Shown: positions 33,466-44,597 of the stretch, piece by piece
Position numbering within the stretch: position 1 is the stretch's first letter
Layout: each line of letters opens with the position of its first letter
Assembly (NCBI GenBank): GCA_004352715.1
Contig: SCFE01000110.1
Span: forward strand, 936,138-1,000,137
Direction of reading: 5' to 3'
Length of the DNA: 64,000 bases
From: Hofstenia miamia
Lineage: Eukaryota > Xenacoelomorpha > Acoela
Notes under the pieces: generated by a model
What the model was told of the DNA's origin: nothing
Database searches by the model: none
The model's input: the letters and a program-made list of their open reading frames with translations, nothing else
Translations under genes and position numbers: made by a program

Positions 33466-34202
33466 GTACATTTTGCAAACAAAAGCTATCTAGCTAAGCA
33501 GACTGTAGAACAACCTTAATCATATACTTAACTTAAATGCATTTCATGGTCAGAGCACAGAACCTTGAATCATTCCTGTCATGGAATCCTGACTACTACT
33601 CAGCATGAACTGCTTAGCTAGACATTTAAATTAAATAATCAAACCATGAAATAAGTAGTAAATTGAAATAACTTTGAAGAATTTATTTCATCATAATAAC
33701 ACTGTTTCTCATATTTATACTCTGATCAAGATTTCGCTAAAATTAATGAGGAGTGATTTGTTCTCAGATTTTGGTCAAATTAATTTATCTACAAATACTG
33801 TAGCATCATCCACATAAAATCTCAAATAATCTGCAAAACGTCGAGCAGAGGGGATTAAAGTCGAAGAAAAATGATTAAAAAATATTGTAATCAAATCAAT
33901 TAGAATTATTTAAGATTTATTTGTATTATGCAACTAAGAAACAATATGTGTCAGAAAAGAGATATTTGTATCTGTTGATAAAAATACTTTTTGACTAAAT
34001 GATGCTTTCATTATTTTCAGCCGCCATCTTGGCAGAAGTTTAAATTTGAATCGACAGGTACTTCTTTTGGAAATACTATAAATAGATTGAAAACCATTGT
34101 AAGAGTTTGATAAAGAATTTTATTTGGAATTCTTATTTTGTTTCATATTAAAGGTTTGATTATTTAATACGATGTTGAGGTAATCGAGCAGTGTTTAGTA
34201 GT
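33466..34202. other. no gene recognised
   Basis: AT-rich sequence without a supported frame, tRNA or repeat end that I can identify. Confidence 0.4.
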
Positions 34203-34895
34203 GGTCTGGATACATCACAGGGAATGATTCTAGGGTCTCTGTGCCAGATCATGAAAGTGCACATAGGTTAGGTATAGGGGTTTTCTCTTGATTAGCTGAC
34301 TAGCATTTCATTGTTACATGTATTAAATAATTAATTGCCAACAAATGGTTGGATGACCAAAACCTAAGAATTATATTAATGCTATTTTAGATCCAAATTA
34401 ATGACCTATAATCAACTGATAAAGTGACTGTACATGTAGTAAATTATAAATGTAGGTTAGGAAGTTGTTCGCACTAAATATGTTTAAACAAGCCAATATA
34501 TTTTCAGTAATGGCTACATGTAATAATTAATGAACAACTAGTAACAAGTCAGGTTGTGAATAGATCTAACACTTTCACAAAATAGAGTTTAAGTCGAGTT
34601 GTGCCATGCCTTGAGTATGCACTGAGCTAAAGTAGGGTACACATAAACTGTATCAATTGAGCTGAGAAGTGGCACTCAACTATCAGATGGAATAGTGGAA
34701 CTGGATTTTGAAATCTGGGCAGATGCCCATTAGAAGATCACAACAGACATTACTGCATGCCTTTGTCACCTAAATAGTGAATGGTTAATTCCAATTGTAT
34801 AAGTTATCAAAAGCAACAGTCAAGCAGTATGTAATAAGTAAATCCTTACCCACACTAACACAGCTAACATTATACAGTAACAGTAGATAGATAGT
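34203..34895. repeat. inverted repeat arm 1, ends at a gap
   Basis: From TGGATACATCACAGGGAA at the left edge to the gap, this arm matches the reverse complement of 37051-37665 closely (by eye around nine in ten bases), with an extra block of about 80 bases near 34230-34320. It ends exactly where the 1000-N gap begins. Confidence 0.85.
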
Positions 34896-35895
34896 NNNNN
34901 NNNNNNNNNNNNNNNNNNNNNNNNNNNNNNNNNNNNNNNNNNNNNNNNNNNNNNNNNNNNNNNNNNNNNNNNNNNNNNNNNNNNNNNNNNNNNNNNNNNN
35001 NNNNNNNNNNNNNNNNNNNNNNNNNNNNNNNNNNNNNNNNNNNNNNNNNNNNNNNNNNNNNNNNNNNNNNNNNNNNNNNNNNNNNNNNNNNNNNNNNNNN
35101 NNNNNNNNNNNNNNNNNNNNNNNNNNNNNNNNNNNNNNNNNNNNNNNNNNNNNNNNNNNNNNNNNNNNNNNNNNNNNNNNNNNNNNNNNNNNNNNNNNNN
35201 NNNNNNNNNNNNNNNNNNNNNNNNNNNNNNNNNNNNNNNNNNNNNNNNNNNNNNNNNNNNNNNNNNNNNNNNNNNNNNNNNNNNNNNNNNNNNNNNNNNN
35301 NNNNNNNNNNNNNNNNNNNNNNNNNNNNNNNNNNNNNNNNNNNNNNNNNNNNNNNNNNNNNNNNNNNNNNNNNNNNNNNNNNNNNNNNNNNNNNNNNNNN
35401 NNNNNNNNNNNNNNNNNNNNNNNNNNNNNNNNNNNNNNNNNNNNNNNNNNNNNNNNNNNNNNNNNNNNNNNNNNNNNNNNNNNNNNNNNNNNNNNNNNNN
35501 NNNNNNNNNNNNNNNNNNNNNNNNNNNNNNNNNNNNNNNNNNNNNNNNNNNNNNNNNNNNNNNNNNNNNNNNNNNNNNNNNNNNNNNNNNNNNNNNNNNN
35601 NNNNNNNNNNNNNNNNNNNNNNNNNNNNNNNNNNNNNNNNNNNNNNNNNNNNNNNNNNNNNNNNNNNNNNNNNNNNNNNNNNNNNNNNNNNNNNNNNNNN
35701 NNNNNNNNNNNNNNNNNNNNNNNNNNNNNNNNNNNNNNNNNNNNNNNNNNNNNNNNNNNNNNNNNNNNNNNNNNNNNNNNNNNNNNNNNNNNNNNNNNNN
35801 NNNNNNNNNNNNNNNNNNNNNNNNNNNNNNNNNNNNNNNNNNNNNNNNNNNNNNNNNNNNNNNNNNNNNNNNNNNNNNNNNNNNNNNNNNNNNNN
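34896..35895. other. assembly gap of exactly 1000 N
   Basis: Round-number gap between inverted repeat arm 1 and the next contig. Confidence 0.97.
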
Positions 35896-36690
35896 TTACA
35901 GTTTGTCCCATTTGATTAATGTACATGTATTCCTGAATTAAATAATTCCCAATGCAGCACATTCTATTAAAGTACCAATGATCACTAGTATTTTTCTTCA
36001 TTTTCTTTATAACAAATAGTAGACTTTTAGTTTTTTGATTGTTTTTGAATTCAAATGAAACATAGTCTAAAATATTAATTAAATCATATCTTCCATGGAT
36101 TATATCTATTAATTGATGGACATCCTTCAATTGAAGAAATAATCAAACTGGTAGGAGTTTATAGTAAATTAAAGCATTTTTGTATGCCATATTACTAATC
36201 CATCTTAAACATTTTTTTGAAATTTTTGTCTATATCTGTGGAGTTTGTATACCAAATAGGAGAGGCATAAAATAAACTTGGTATGATAATCAATTTAAAT
36301 AATTTAAATTTAGCAGAAGATGGTAGACTTGAAGGTAAATTTCTTCCTAATTGTAATAATGTTATATTGGATTTTTTAATTCTCTGAAAAATATGATATG
36401 ATCATGATAAATTATATGATATATTAACTCCTAAATCATGTTTGGAAGTATCAATCTGAAAATTTTCAGTTTCTATTTTATGTGCTATGTATGAAGAATT
36501 GATACTCATTAAATGAAAATTGTGGAAGTTAAATTTCATTTTATTAGTTGAGGCCCATTTTATAATTCTTTCAGTATCAACCACTAATTCTTGAANGCTA
36601 AAAATAGTATTGGAGCTAAAATTGAACCCTGTGGAACACCACATGTAATAATACAGCTCTTTGATACAATATTCTGCTTAGGATACTAAT
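35896..36690 (-). pseudogene. second LINE reverse transcriptase fragment
   Basis: On the minus strand, from high to low coordinates: CGVPQGSILAPILF near 36630, WASTNKMKFNFHNF, TSKHDLGVNISYNLSW near 36420, LGRNLPSSLPSSAKFKLFK and LIIIPSLFYASPIWYT near 36260. This is the order in reverse transcriptases of jockey/CR1-like elements. The catalytic FADD region between the first two blocks is deleted, and there are frameshifts. A single N lies at 36596. The fragment continues into an open frame that ends at the gap edge. Confidence 0.75.
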
Positions 36691-37050
36691 CTTTTTAAAA
36701 TATATATTTATCAACAACAGTCCAAACTAAGATGCTTGTATCACAGATGATGAGAGGAAAAAAAGTGGTTAATTTAAGTTTGATTAATCAACTATACTTT
36801 GCTTAATATTAAATTATTAAAATGGTTCACTTGTAAAGTTGAAAGCTTAATCTCCTCATTGTTACTAAAACAATGCTGTATTTTCATCTGTAATGTAGCA
36901 TAATCCATCACAAATGCTGCAAAAAAGAAACTAATGTCAAAAAAGAAAATAACAATTAAATTTAGCAACTAATGTGATGGAATTAGCTAACCAAGATTTA
37001 ATAGTCAAATGTAATTAATGTACAAACAAGTATTGAAACATCCTCTACCA

Positions 37051-37665
37051 GGCATTATCACTGTCTATCTACTGTTACTGTATAACGTTAACTGTGTTAG
37101 TGTGGGTAAGGATTTACTTATTACCTACTGCTTGACTGTTGCTTCTGATAACTTATACAATTGAAATTAACCATTCACTATTTAGGTGACGAAGCCATGC
37201 GGTAATGTTTGTTGTGATCTTCTAATGGGCATCTGCCCGAAGTGGATCTCCACATCCAGTTCCACTATTCCATCCGATAGTTGAGTGCCACTTCTCAGCT
37301 CAATTGATACAGTTTATGTGTACCCTACTTTAGCTCAGTTCATACTCAAGGCATGGCACAACTCGACTTAAACTCTCTTTTGTGAAAGTGTTATATCTAT
37401 TCGCAACCTGACTTGTTACTAGTTGTTCGTTAATTATTACATGTAGCCATTACCGAAAATATATTGGCTTGTTTAAACATATTTTATTTCAACAACTTCC
37501 TAACCTACATTTATAATTTAATACATTTAACGTCACTTTATTGGTCGATTATAGGTCATTAATTTGGATCTAAAATAATATTAAGATAATCCCTAGGTTT
37601 TGGTCATCCAATCATTTGTTCACAATTGATTATTTCAGTTAGAATTGTTCCCTGTGATGTATCCA
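37051..37665. repeat. inverted repeat arm 2, ends at a gap
   Basis: Reverse-complement counterpart of 34203-34895. It ends at ATGTATCCA immediately before the 1000-N gap at 37666, which is the complement of the left start of arm 1. Confidence 0.85.
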
Positions 37666-38665
37666 NNNNNNNNNNNNNNNNNNNNNNNNNNNNNNNNNNN
37701 NNNNNNNNNNNNNNNNNNNNNNNNNNNNNNNNNNNNNNNNNNNNNNNNNNNNNNNNNNNNNNNNNNNNNNNNNNNNNNNNNNNNNNNNNNNNNNNNNNNN
37801 NNNNNNNNNNNNNNNNNNNNNNNNNNNNNNNNNNNNNNNNNNNNNNNNNNNNNNNNNNNNNNNNNNNNNNNNNNNNNNNNNNNNNNNNNNNNNNNNNNNN
37901 NNNNNNNNNNNNNNNNNNNNNNNNNNNNNNNNNNNNNNNNNNNNNNNNNNNNNNNNNNNNNNNNNNNNNNNNNNNNNNNNNNNNNNNNNNNNNNNNNNNN
38001 NNNNNNNNNNNNNNNNNNNNNNNNNNNNNNNNNNNNNNNNNNNNNNNNNNNNNNNNNNNNNNNNNNNNNNNNNNNNNNNNNNNNNNNNNNNNNNNNNNNN
38101 NNNNNNNNNNNNNNNNNNNNNNNNNNNNNNNNNNNNNNNNNNNNNNNNNNNNNNNNNNNNNNNNNNNNNNNNNNNNNNNNNNNNNNNNNNNNNNNNNNNN
38201 NNNNNNNNNNNNNNNNNNNNNNNNNNNNNNNNNNNNNNNNNNNNNNNNNNNNNNNNNNNNNNNNNNNNNNNNNNNNNNNNNNNNNNNNNNNNNNNNNNNN
38301 NNNNNNNNNNNNNNNNNNNNNNNNNNNNNNNNNNNNNNNNNNNNNNNNNNNNNNNNNNNNNNNNNNNNNNNNNNNNNNNNNNNNNNNNNNNNNNNNNNNN
38401 NNNNNNNNNNNNNNNNNNNNNNNNNNNNNNNNNNNNNNNNNNNNNNNNNNNNNNNNNNNNNNNNNNNNNNNNNNNNNNNNNNNNNNNNNNNNNNNNNNNN
38501 NNNNNNNNNNNNNNNNNNNNNNNNNNNNNNNNNNNNNNNNNNNNNNNNNNNNNNNNNNNNNNNNNNNNNNNNNNNNNNNNNNNNNNNNNNNNNNNNNNNN
38601 NNNNNNNNNNNNNNNNNNNNNNNNNNNNNNNNNNNNNNNNNNNNNNNNNNNNNNNNNNNNNNNNN
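37666..38665. other. assembly gap of exactly 1000 N
   Basis: Second round-number gap bounding the contig 35896-37665. Confidence 0.97.
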
Positions 38666-38756
38666 AGGGTCCCTTAGCTTGCTTAAAACATAGCATGGAA
38701 ATCTGTACTATTAATTTGTTTTGTAGTTTATAGATGATAATAAATCATTTAAAAGT

Positions 38757-38877
38757 AGTTGTAGTTGTAGTAGTAGAAGTTGTAGTAGTTGTAGTAGTTG
38801 TAGTTGTAGTAGTAGTAGTTGTAGTAGTCGTAGTTGTAGTAGTTGTAGTTGTAGTAGTTGTAGTAGTAGTAGTAGTT

Positions 38878-38924
<47 letters not shown>

Positions 38925-39017
38925 TGTAGTAGTAGTAGTTGTAGTGGTAGTAGTAGTTGTTGTAGTAGTAGTAGTAGTAGTAGTAGTAGTATTTGTAGTA
39001 GTAGTTGTAGTAGTTGA
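38757..39017. repeat. (GTA/GTT)n trinucleotide microsatellite
   Basis: About 260 bases of GTA repeats with interspersed GTT units. It is open in several frames by composition alone, giving polyvaline or polytyrosine. I regard these as non-coding. Confidence 0.95.
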
Positions 39018-40892
39018 TTAAAAGCAAGTTCTTTAAGGAATTATCAAAATAACCAATTGCTGATAAATTAATCATTCAAATAATATTTGCATAATTAAAT
39101 AATGAGTCATCATGTTGCAGAAGGAATGCCATCATTGATGTTATTATGCACCATCCATTTATTTACTGGGGACATCACCACCACCTTTGTCAAGATAGAT
39201 TTAGAAATTTGCTTATCTTTTACTCCCCATTTCAGTAGAAGCATTGAAATGTAGACTGTTGGCAACAGTGTACACTGTAATAGCATTGTGAGTGTTTGTT
39301 GCTCTACCTGCTCAAATGTACCCATCAAGTTGGGAGCTGTAGTTAGCCCAATTGTCACCAGCTATATGTTTTTTAGTTTTGAATATTTTTCTAGAATGTT
39401 AAGCTGATCTTATTTAATTTCTTTAAGGTTTCTGTTGTCATTTGCATCTTCAATGTTATGCATTCTATGCTAAGAGCTATCTGATTATTCAGCTTAAGCA
39501 TTTGCAATACTTCTCTTCTTGTGAACACTTCTGTACACAGTAGTTTTATCCTCAACTTAGATTGCTTCTCATATACTTCTCCAAAGATACACTTGACTAT
39601 GCTATCCTTTTTCTCTTGCCTTATTGTTATTTCAACTAAAATCTTCTTTATCTATCCATGAGTATTCACTTGGATTTTGACTTTTCCATTTTTTATATTA
39701 ATATTGTCTATTTTGCTTTGTATGCTCAGGGTTAATGCTATTGTTGTTTATTTTAGTAACTTGAATTCGATATGCATTTCTTCTTGGAATTTACTAATCA
39801 TTTTGATAATTTCAATCAGTTATTCCAGCTTTCTGTCTCCAGCTTTTTCATGATTTTGGTGTATGAGCAATTGGGATAGTCAGACATGTACCTTTTCATT
39901 AATGCTTTCACTTGTTCATTGATTTGTTTGATTTGATTCGTTTGAGTACCTTTACCATGTCTGCTTCTTGTCTCTTAATCAATTTTCTTGTCTAGCCATG
40001 GTTGTAATTTCATTTGCTGTAATTTGCAATTTGATGTCATGCTCCACACCTATTTATTTATAGTATTGCTAACTATATTGATTTCAGTGGGGCAGATTCC
40101 AGTGTCATTTGCAGTATTCACTATGCTTGGAATTCTGAGAGATTGGTTTTTGGTGATAATTGTGGATAAAATTTCAAAAACATTTCAGTTGTTCTTTATT
40201 GTATAAATTTGCAACAGCTTCTTGATAATTATCATAATTAAAAAGGAATTTCTTCAATATTAAACTGTGATGTCTGGATGAACACATTTAGTTAATTTAG
40301 GTAATCATGCACAATAATAAAAAATACCTGTCAACACTTTATTAATTTGCATTAAACTTGTTCCATCAAGATGCAAAAACTACACTATCTTTATTTTACT
40401 GGAATCACAGACCATGAAACTTTACTGAAACAAACATACTAAGAAGAAAGAAAGGAAGTAGACAATGCTGAAAATTGACTGGAAATGAACAGAAAAGTTT
40501 TTTTGAAATTGCTTTACAAAACATATTGAAATCAACTGTTCCTTTGAACTCAACATTTCCAGAAACCCATAACAAGGTTGCCTCAACATCAATAGTGTAC
40601 TGAGCACTTTCTAAGGCAAGGATTTGTAAGAGCCATGCCAAAAAGTACCACTATTGACACAAGAACAGAAAGAAAACTGGGTTAGCTTCTGTGAAACATG
40701 GTCACTGGATAGATTTTTCAGAAATGTCTTCATAACCAATGAGTCCATTTTCAAGCTGCGTAGAAACAAAATTTCTGATTGGTCTATGACAGACAAGACG
40801 CCCCTCAAGCCATTGCCAAAATTTTCCTAAAAATTCATGGGTGGGATGGTTTGAGCTATGAATGTTTTTAACTGAAAATTACAGAAGGAGAT
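39018..40892. other. no gene recognised
   Basis: Minus-strand frames of 60-95 residues near 39110-39358 and 40405-40808 read like decayed coding sequence but match no domain I know. They may be the remains of another mobile element. Confidence 0.35.
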
Positions 40893-40901
40893 ACTTAAGA
40901 C

Positions 40902-41282
40902 AGACTTGTCAATGAGCCAAGCTTCTAGTGAGCAGAACCAAGCCAACCAAACTGAGCAAAGTATTGGATATTCAACAAGCCAAAAATAAGCCTTTTTAAG
41001 CAAAATAAATTTATGCTACTGCTTGTTATTTTGATTATGTACATTTTCTTTATTATTTATTCAATTAGCTTTTCTTATAGCCTCATTTTAGAAATGTTTT
41101 TTAAATAATGGGAGGAGATATGTTAAATATTCTGAGAGCACAATGTTTTAAAAAAATATCTTGGTGAAATGACCTTTATTGAAAGATTTTATGTGGAGAG
41201 AGCCAAGCCAAGCTGAACTCACACAAACTTTGAATGAGCCAAGCCAAGCAAAGCTTAGAAATTTCAGCATGTTGACAAGTCT
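40902..41282. mobile_element. 381-bp MITE with perfect 9-bp target duplication
   Basis: The termini AGACTTGTCAA and TTGACAAGTCT are perfect 11-bp inverted repeats. ACTTAAGAC stands directly outside on both sides (40893-40901 and 41283-41291). A 9-bp duplication suggests a Mutator-like (MULE) parent, an inference. The interior carries several GAGCCAAGC words as direct repeats and no coding frame. Confidence 0.85.
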
Positions 41283-41334
41283 ACTTAAGACTGTTCAAAG
41301 TATATTGCTATTTTAGTACAGTTTATACCATTTG

Positions 41335-41655
41335 CAGACTGGTGTTATCACACTGGGTGGATTCTTCAGCAAGTTGGGGGATTCCTCATACTTCAAGATA
41401 TACTCAACATTTTTTAGAGAAAAATTGCAAATTTTTTCAATGGCCTGCCAAATCACTGGATCTTTCGCCTATTGAAAACGTTTGGGATCATTAAGGATGA
41501 TGTGGATAAGAAAAATCCAAAAATATTCAAAAACTTAAGCAATATTTACTGGAGTCAAAAGAAACAATTACCCCAAGAATGCAGAAGAATTTTATGGACC
41601 CAATTAAGGACAGTTTTTTTTAAATGTGTTTCTAATGAGGCAACTTTAATATAAC
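41335..41655 (+). pseudogene. Tc1-like transposase C-terminal fragment
   Basis: Shifted frames give WPAKSLDLSPIENVW (third catalytic motif with its E, near 41440), then DDVDKKNPK, SQKKQLPQECRRI and VFFKCVSNE. It corresponds to the last third of a Tc1 transposase and has at least one frameshift. No termini were found. It is unrelated in detail to the copy at 3205-4220. Confidence 0.75.
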
Positions 41656-42404
41656 CTTATAGAAAACATAATTTGCCATCAATTGATATTAATAATGTTA
41701 ATGTGCATGTTTTGTTGTTAGGATATTTAAAAAATTCTGCTTTTTTGACTTTGCTATATAAGAAATAAAGGTAGGCCTACAGAACTTCTTCAAAAACTTG
41801 ACTTTAGTGACACATTACATCACTTAATGAGTAAAAAACTTCCAATTTTGTGACTGTGTTCATAATCACATGCCATCTATTGTATCTAAGATGAAAGACA
41901 TAAATTAAGGGCCTGAAGACCCACTAAATTCTTCAAACACCCTGTCTAATCACAACTAAAATGAAATTTATAGTATGGGTCAATTCTGCTGTCATATTAA
42001 ATTGTAACTCTCCTCAGACTGTTCCGGAATTCAGAGTGTTAAAGTTGTGGTCACCAAGTGAATATATGTTTACTGAGATTCAAAAAGTGTTAACTTTCTC
42101 TCAATACTTTTAGTTTTACACTTACATAAGTGGCCTGTAAAGTTTTTAATAATTTTCATCTGCAACTGCAATACGTTTCAAAAAGATATTAAGAAAATAA
42201 TAGCCTTAAGTCATTTAAAATATTAAGAAAATTTTAACTAAAGCAAAATTATATATTGGAGAATCCAGCTCTTGTTATTATGTGCACTGCATAATGAATT
42301 CAGGAAGGTGTTCCATCTTAAGGATAATATGCTCTACACAACTGTGACTTTAACTCAACCAAATTATGCAAAGTTATACATTAAAATTCATAATATAAGA
42401 CTGG

Positions 42405-42500
42405 CCGTGATCAGTGGACTGTTTGTGGAAACATGTGGTATTAGTCACCACTGATGCCATCAGTGGGGCATTGGTGGACCTATTGGCGCCATCAGTGGCC
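42405..42500. repeat. clustered ATCAGTGG palindromes
   Basis: GATCAGTGG, CCACTGATGCCATCAGTGG and GCCATCAGTGGCC follow each other within 100 bases, giving several possible small hairpins. Confidence 0.6.
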
Positions 42501-43017
42501 ATTTTTGCAATAAACAATCAGTGAGCAGTTCTTTGCAAATAGAACTCACTTCATTATTTTGATACTAGATCCTTTTAATATAAAGAAATGAATTGTGAAC
42601 CACTTTTTCGAAATTTTAAATTTGTGAAAAATTATAATATACCAGATAAGTGAATTTTCAAAATAATTTATTCATGAATATTTGGACACCTTGAAATTGA
42701 CTGTTATATAAAAAAGTTACATTTAAGCAAAAGAGATTTTTCACGATTTAAGAAAGTACTATTTCAAAATTGTATTTACTTTTAAAATTTTAAATTTTTG
42801 TTAAATTTGACAGATCTTAATGCTTATTGTTATCATTTATAAACAAGACATTCACTGAGTTTAGCAAATGTTCATTTTAAATATCAATGACACCACGTAA
42901 AAAATATTGTCATGCCTGTTGTTGGGTTATGTTTGCTTAAACAGCAGTGTTTGAACAGATTAGTAATATAAATTTCATGAAATTTAAAAAAGCAATGCTG
43001 AAGCAATCATGGTCAAC

Positions 43018-43187
43018 ATAAAACAACGTTGTTACGACCTCTAAATATTGCTTTTTTATTCATAAAACTACCTAATGTGACGTTGCTGAAGCAACGTTGT
43101 TTCGACTCATGAAATGGTACCATTTCGACATTAAAACAATGTTGTTTTAGATACAGAAAACAACCACAAAACAACGTTGTTTCGACT
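43018..43187. repeat. repeated AACAACGTTGTT palindromes
   Basis: Four units of the palindrome with small changes (ACAACGTTGTTACGAC, GCAACGTTGTTTCGAC, ACAATGTTGTTTT, ACAACGTTGTTTCGAC) lie within 170 bases. Each could form a hairpin. Confidence 0.75.
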
Positions 43188-43826
43188 TTAAATTGTTATC
43201 TGGGCAGTTGTTAAATTATTAAGCACTTATCAAAAATTGTATTTTTGTTAAGATAAGCATAATATTTCGCCATTGGGCGTGTTCAATTCTACTTTAGAAT
43301 TCATTCTCAAAGCCCAATTTTCTCCATCTCCATATGTCTCTATCATAAAAAATATCATTTCAGTACATTTAGTCATATTTTGAAATCTGTGTTATCATTT
43401 GTTTTAGAATTCTGGAAATTATGAAGTTATTTTGGTCTGTTGCTTCTAATATCTATGAAATGAAGAGCTGAAACCCAGAGAGAACAGCATTATGCCCTAA
43501 TTTTTATAATAAATGCCACCTTATTTTATCGTAAACTAAAGATCAAATTGATTTACATATCTTACAATCATATTTCTCATAGCATTGAACATAACACGTT
43601 ACATATCTTACATGAAATGGCTCTAGGTGATTTTATATATTTGAAAATTTGAATTTATTTTAGACTAACTTAAACTTGACTTAGATAATTTGAAATGAGC
43701 CTAGAGTAATTTCAAGGTACAAATGTGAACAAGTGCAAATGAAATCCAGTAATTGAGGCTGTTTCTTAAAGCTGGTCATTTAACAATGAAATAACGTTAT
43801 CGTTTTACTAAAACTCAAGGTACATT

Positions 43827-44597
43827 TTACTTGTAGTATACCAAACATTTCTTACAAATGAGTTTTCCGCATTTATATGCAAAAAATATTGAACGTATAG
43901 GTTTTAAGCAAATAGCACAATTAAAACATCTTCTGTGTACTCTTCCTTCAGGCGTCTGAACACTTGGTTCTAAAATCTTAAACGGCATATGGCATACAAG
44001 ACAATCATTAAAATGGAACAGTTCTTGAAATTGTTTTCCTTTACATACTTCACAAATAATGCCGACAGATTCTTTATACCAAGGCCGATAGCCGATTTCT
44101 TCTTTGCAAAGTGCGCATCGTAAACAGTCAGGATGTACTTTATCCATTCCTACTTGAATAAACGGATTGAGATCCTGTCTGCAAGCATAGCATTGATTTG
44201 GATTTGGTAATTTGAGGAATACATCCCCGCATATACCTGAGTTTTTCATATGCTTGTAATAGTGTTGATTTGATATTCCATGACCACAATGATCGCAATT
44301 AAAGCAGTCAACATGGTACTTTTTTAGACCATCACATACAAAAGGATCTACCGATTCATCACAAACAGCGCAAAAGTTGTATGAAATTGGACTATGCTGT
44401 CCAGTTTGGCATCTTGCGCACAAGATAAAATCACCCTCAAGATAGTAAGTTGAGGTTCCGATTTTCTGACCACATCCATCACATTTAAAACATTTAGGGT
44501 GAATGCGCTTATTTTTGGCTACAATATGAACAAACGTCTGCAAAAGGTCTTTATTACAAACACTACATTTTGTTCGTTGTCCAACATTCGGCATCAA
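43827..44597 (-). CDS. four-LIM-domain protein, intronless
   Basis: A 256-residue protein made almost entirely of LIM zinc-binding domains, which act as protein-binding modules at adhesions, actin and in the nucleus. LIM1 (about residues 11-63) has CSVC, HPKC, CDGC and CARC. LIM2 (about 76-125) has CAVC, HVDC and CDHC, but its last pair is degenerate (ICGDV, no final Cys). LIM3 (about 137-187) has CYAC, HPDC, CALC and CEVC. LIM4 (about 200-252) has CLVC, HRRC, CAIC and CKKC. It ends six residues after the last Cys, as paxillin/PINCH-type proteins often do. Starts MM at 44597. It has no intron, although its neighbours have many, so it may be a retrocopy. All zinc ligands but one are kept, which argues for selection. 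I cannot assign it to PINCH, paxillin or FHL. Confidence 0.85.
   Translation of the reverse strand: MMPNVGQRTKCSVCNKDLLQTFVHIVAKNKRIHPKCFKCDGCGQKIGTSTYYLEGDFILCARCQTGQHSPISYNFCAVCDESVDPFVCDGLKKYHVDCFNCDHCGHGISNQHYYKHMKNSGICGDVFLKLPNPNQCYACRQDLNPFIQVGMDKVHPDCLRCALCKEEIGYRPWYKESVGIICEVCKGKQFQELFHFNDCLVCHMPFKILEPSVQTPEGRVHRRCFNCAICLKPIRSIFFAYKCGKLICKKCLVYYK

Noticed and set aside
38734-39075. Long polyvaline and polytyrosine open frames on both strands
   Set aside because: They are translations of the GTA/GTT microsatellite, with no sign of coding selection.
39110-40808. Minus-strand frames that might be a LINE ORF1 or a transposase
   Set aside because: No motif could be matched, and composition alone is not evidence.
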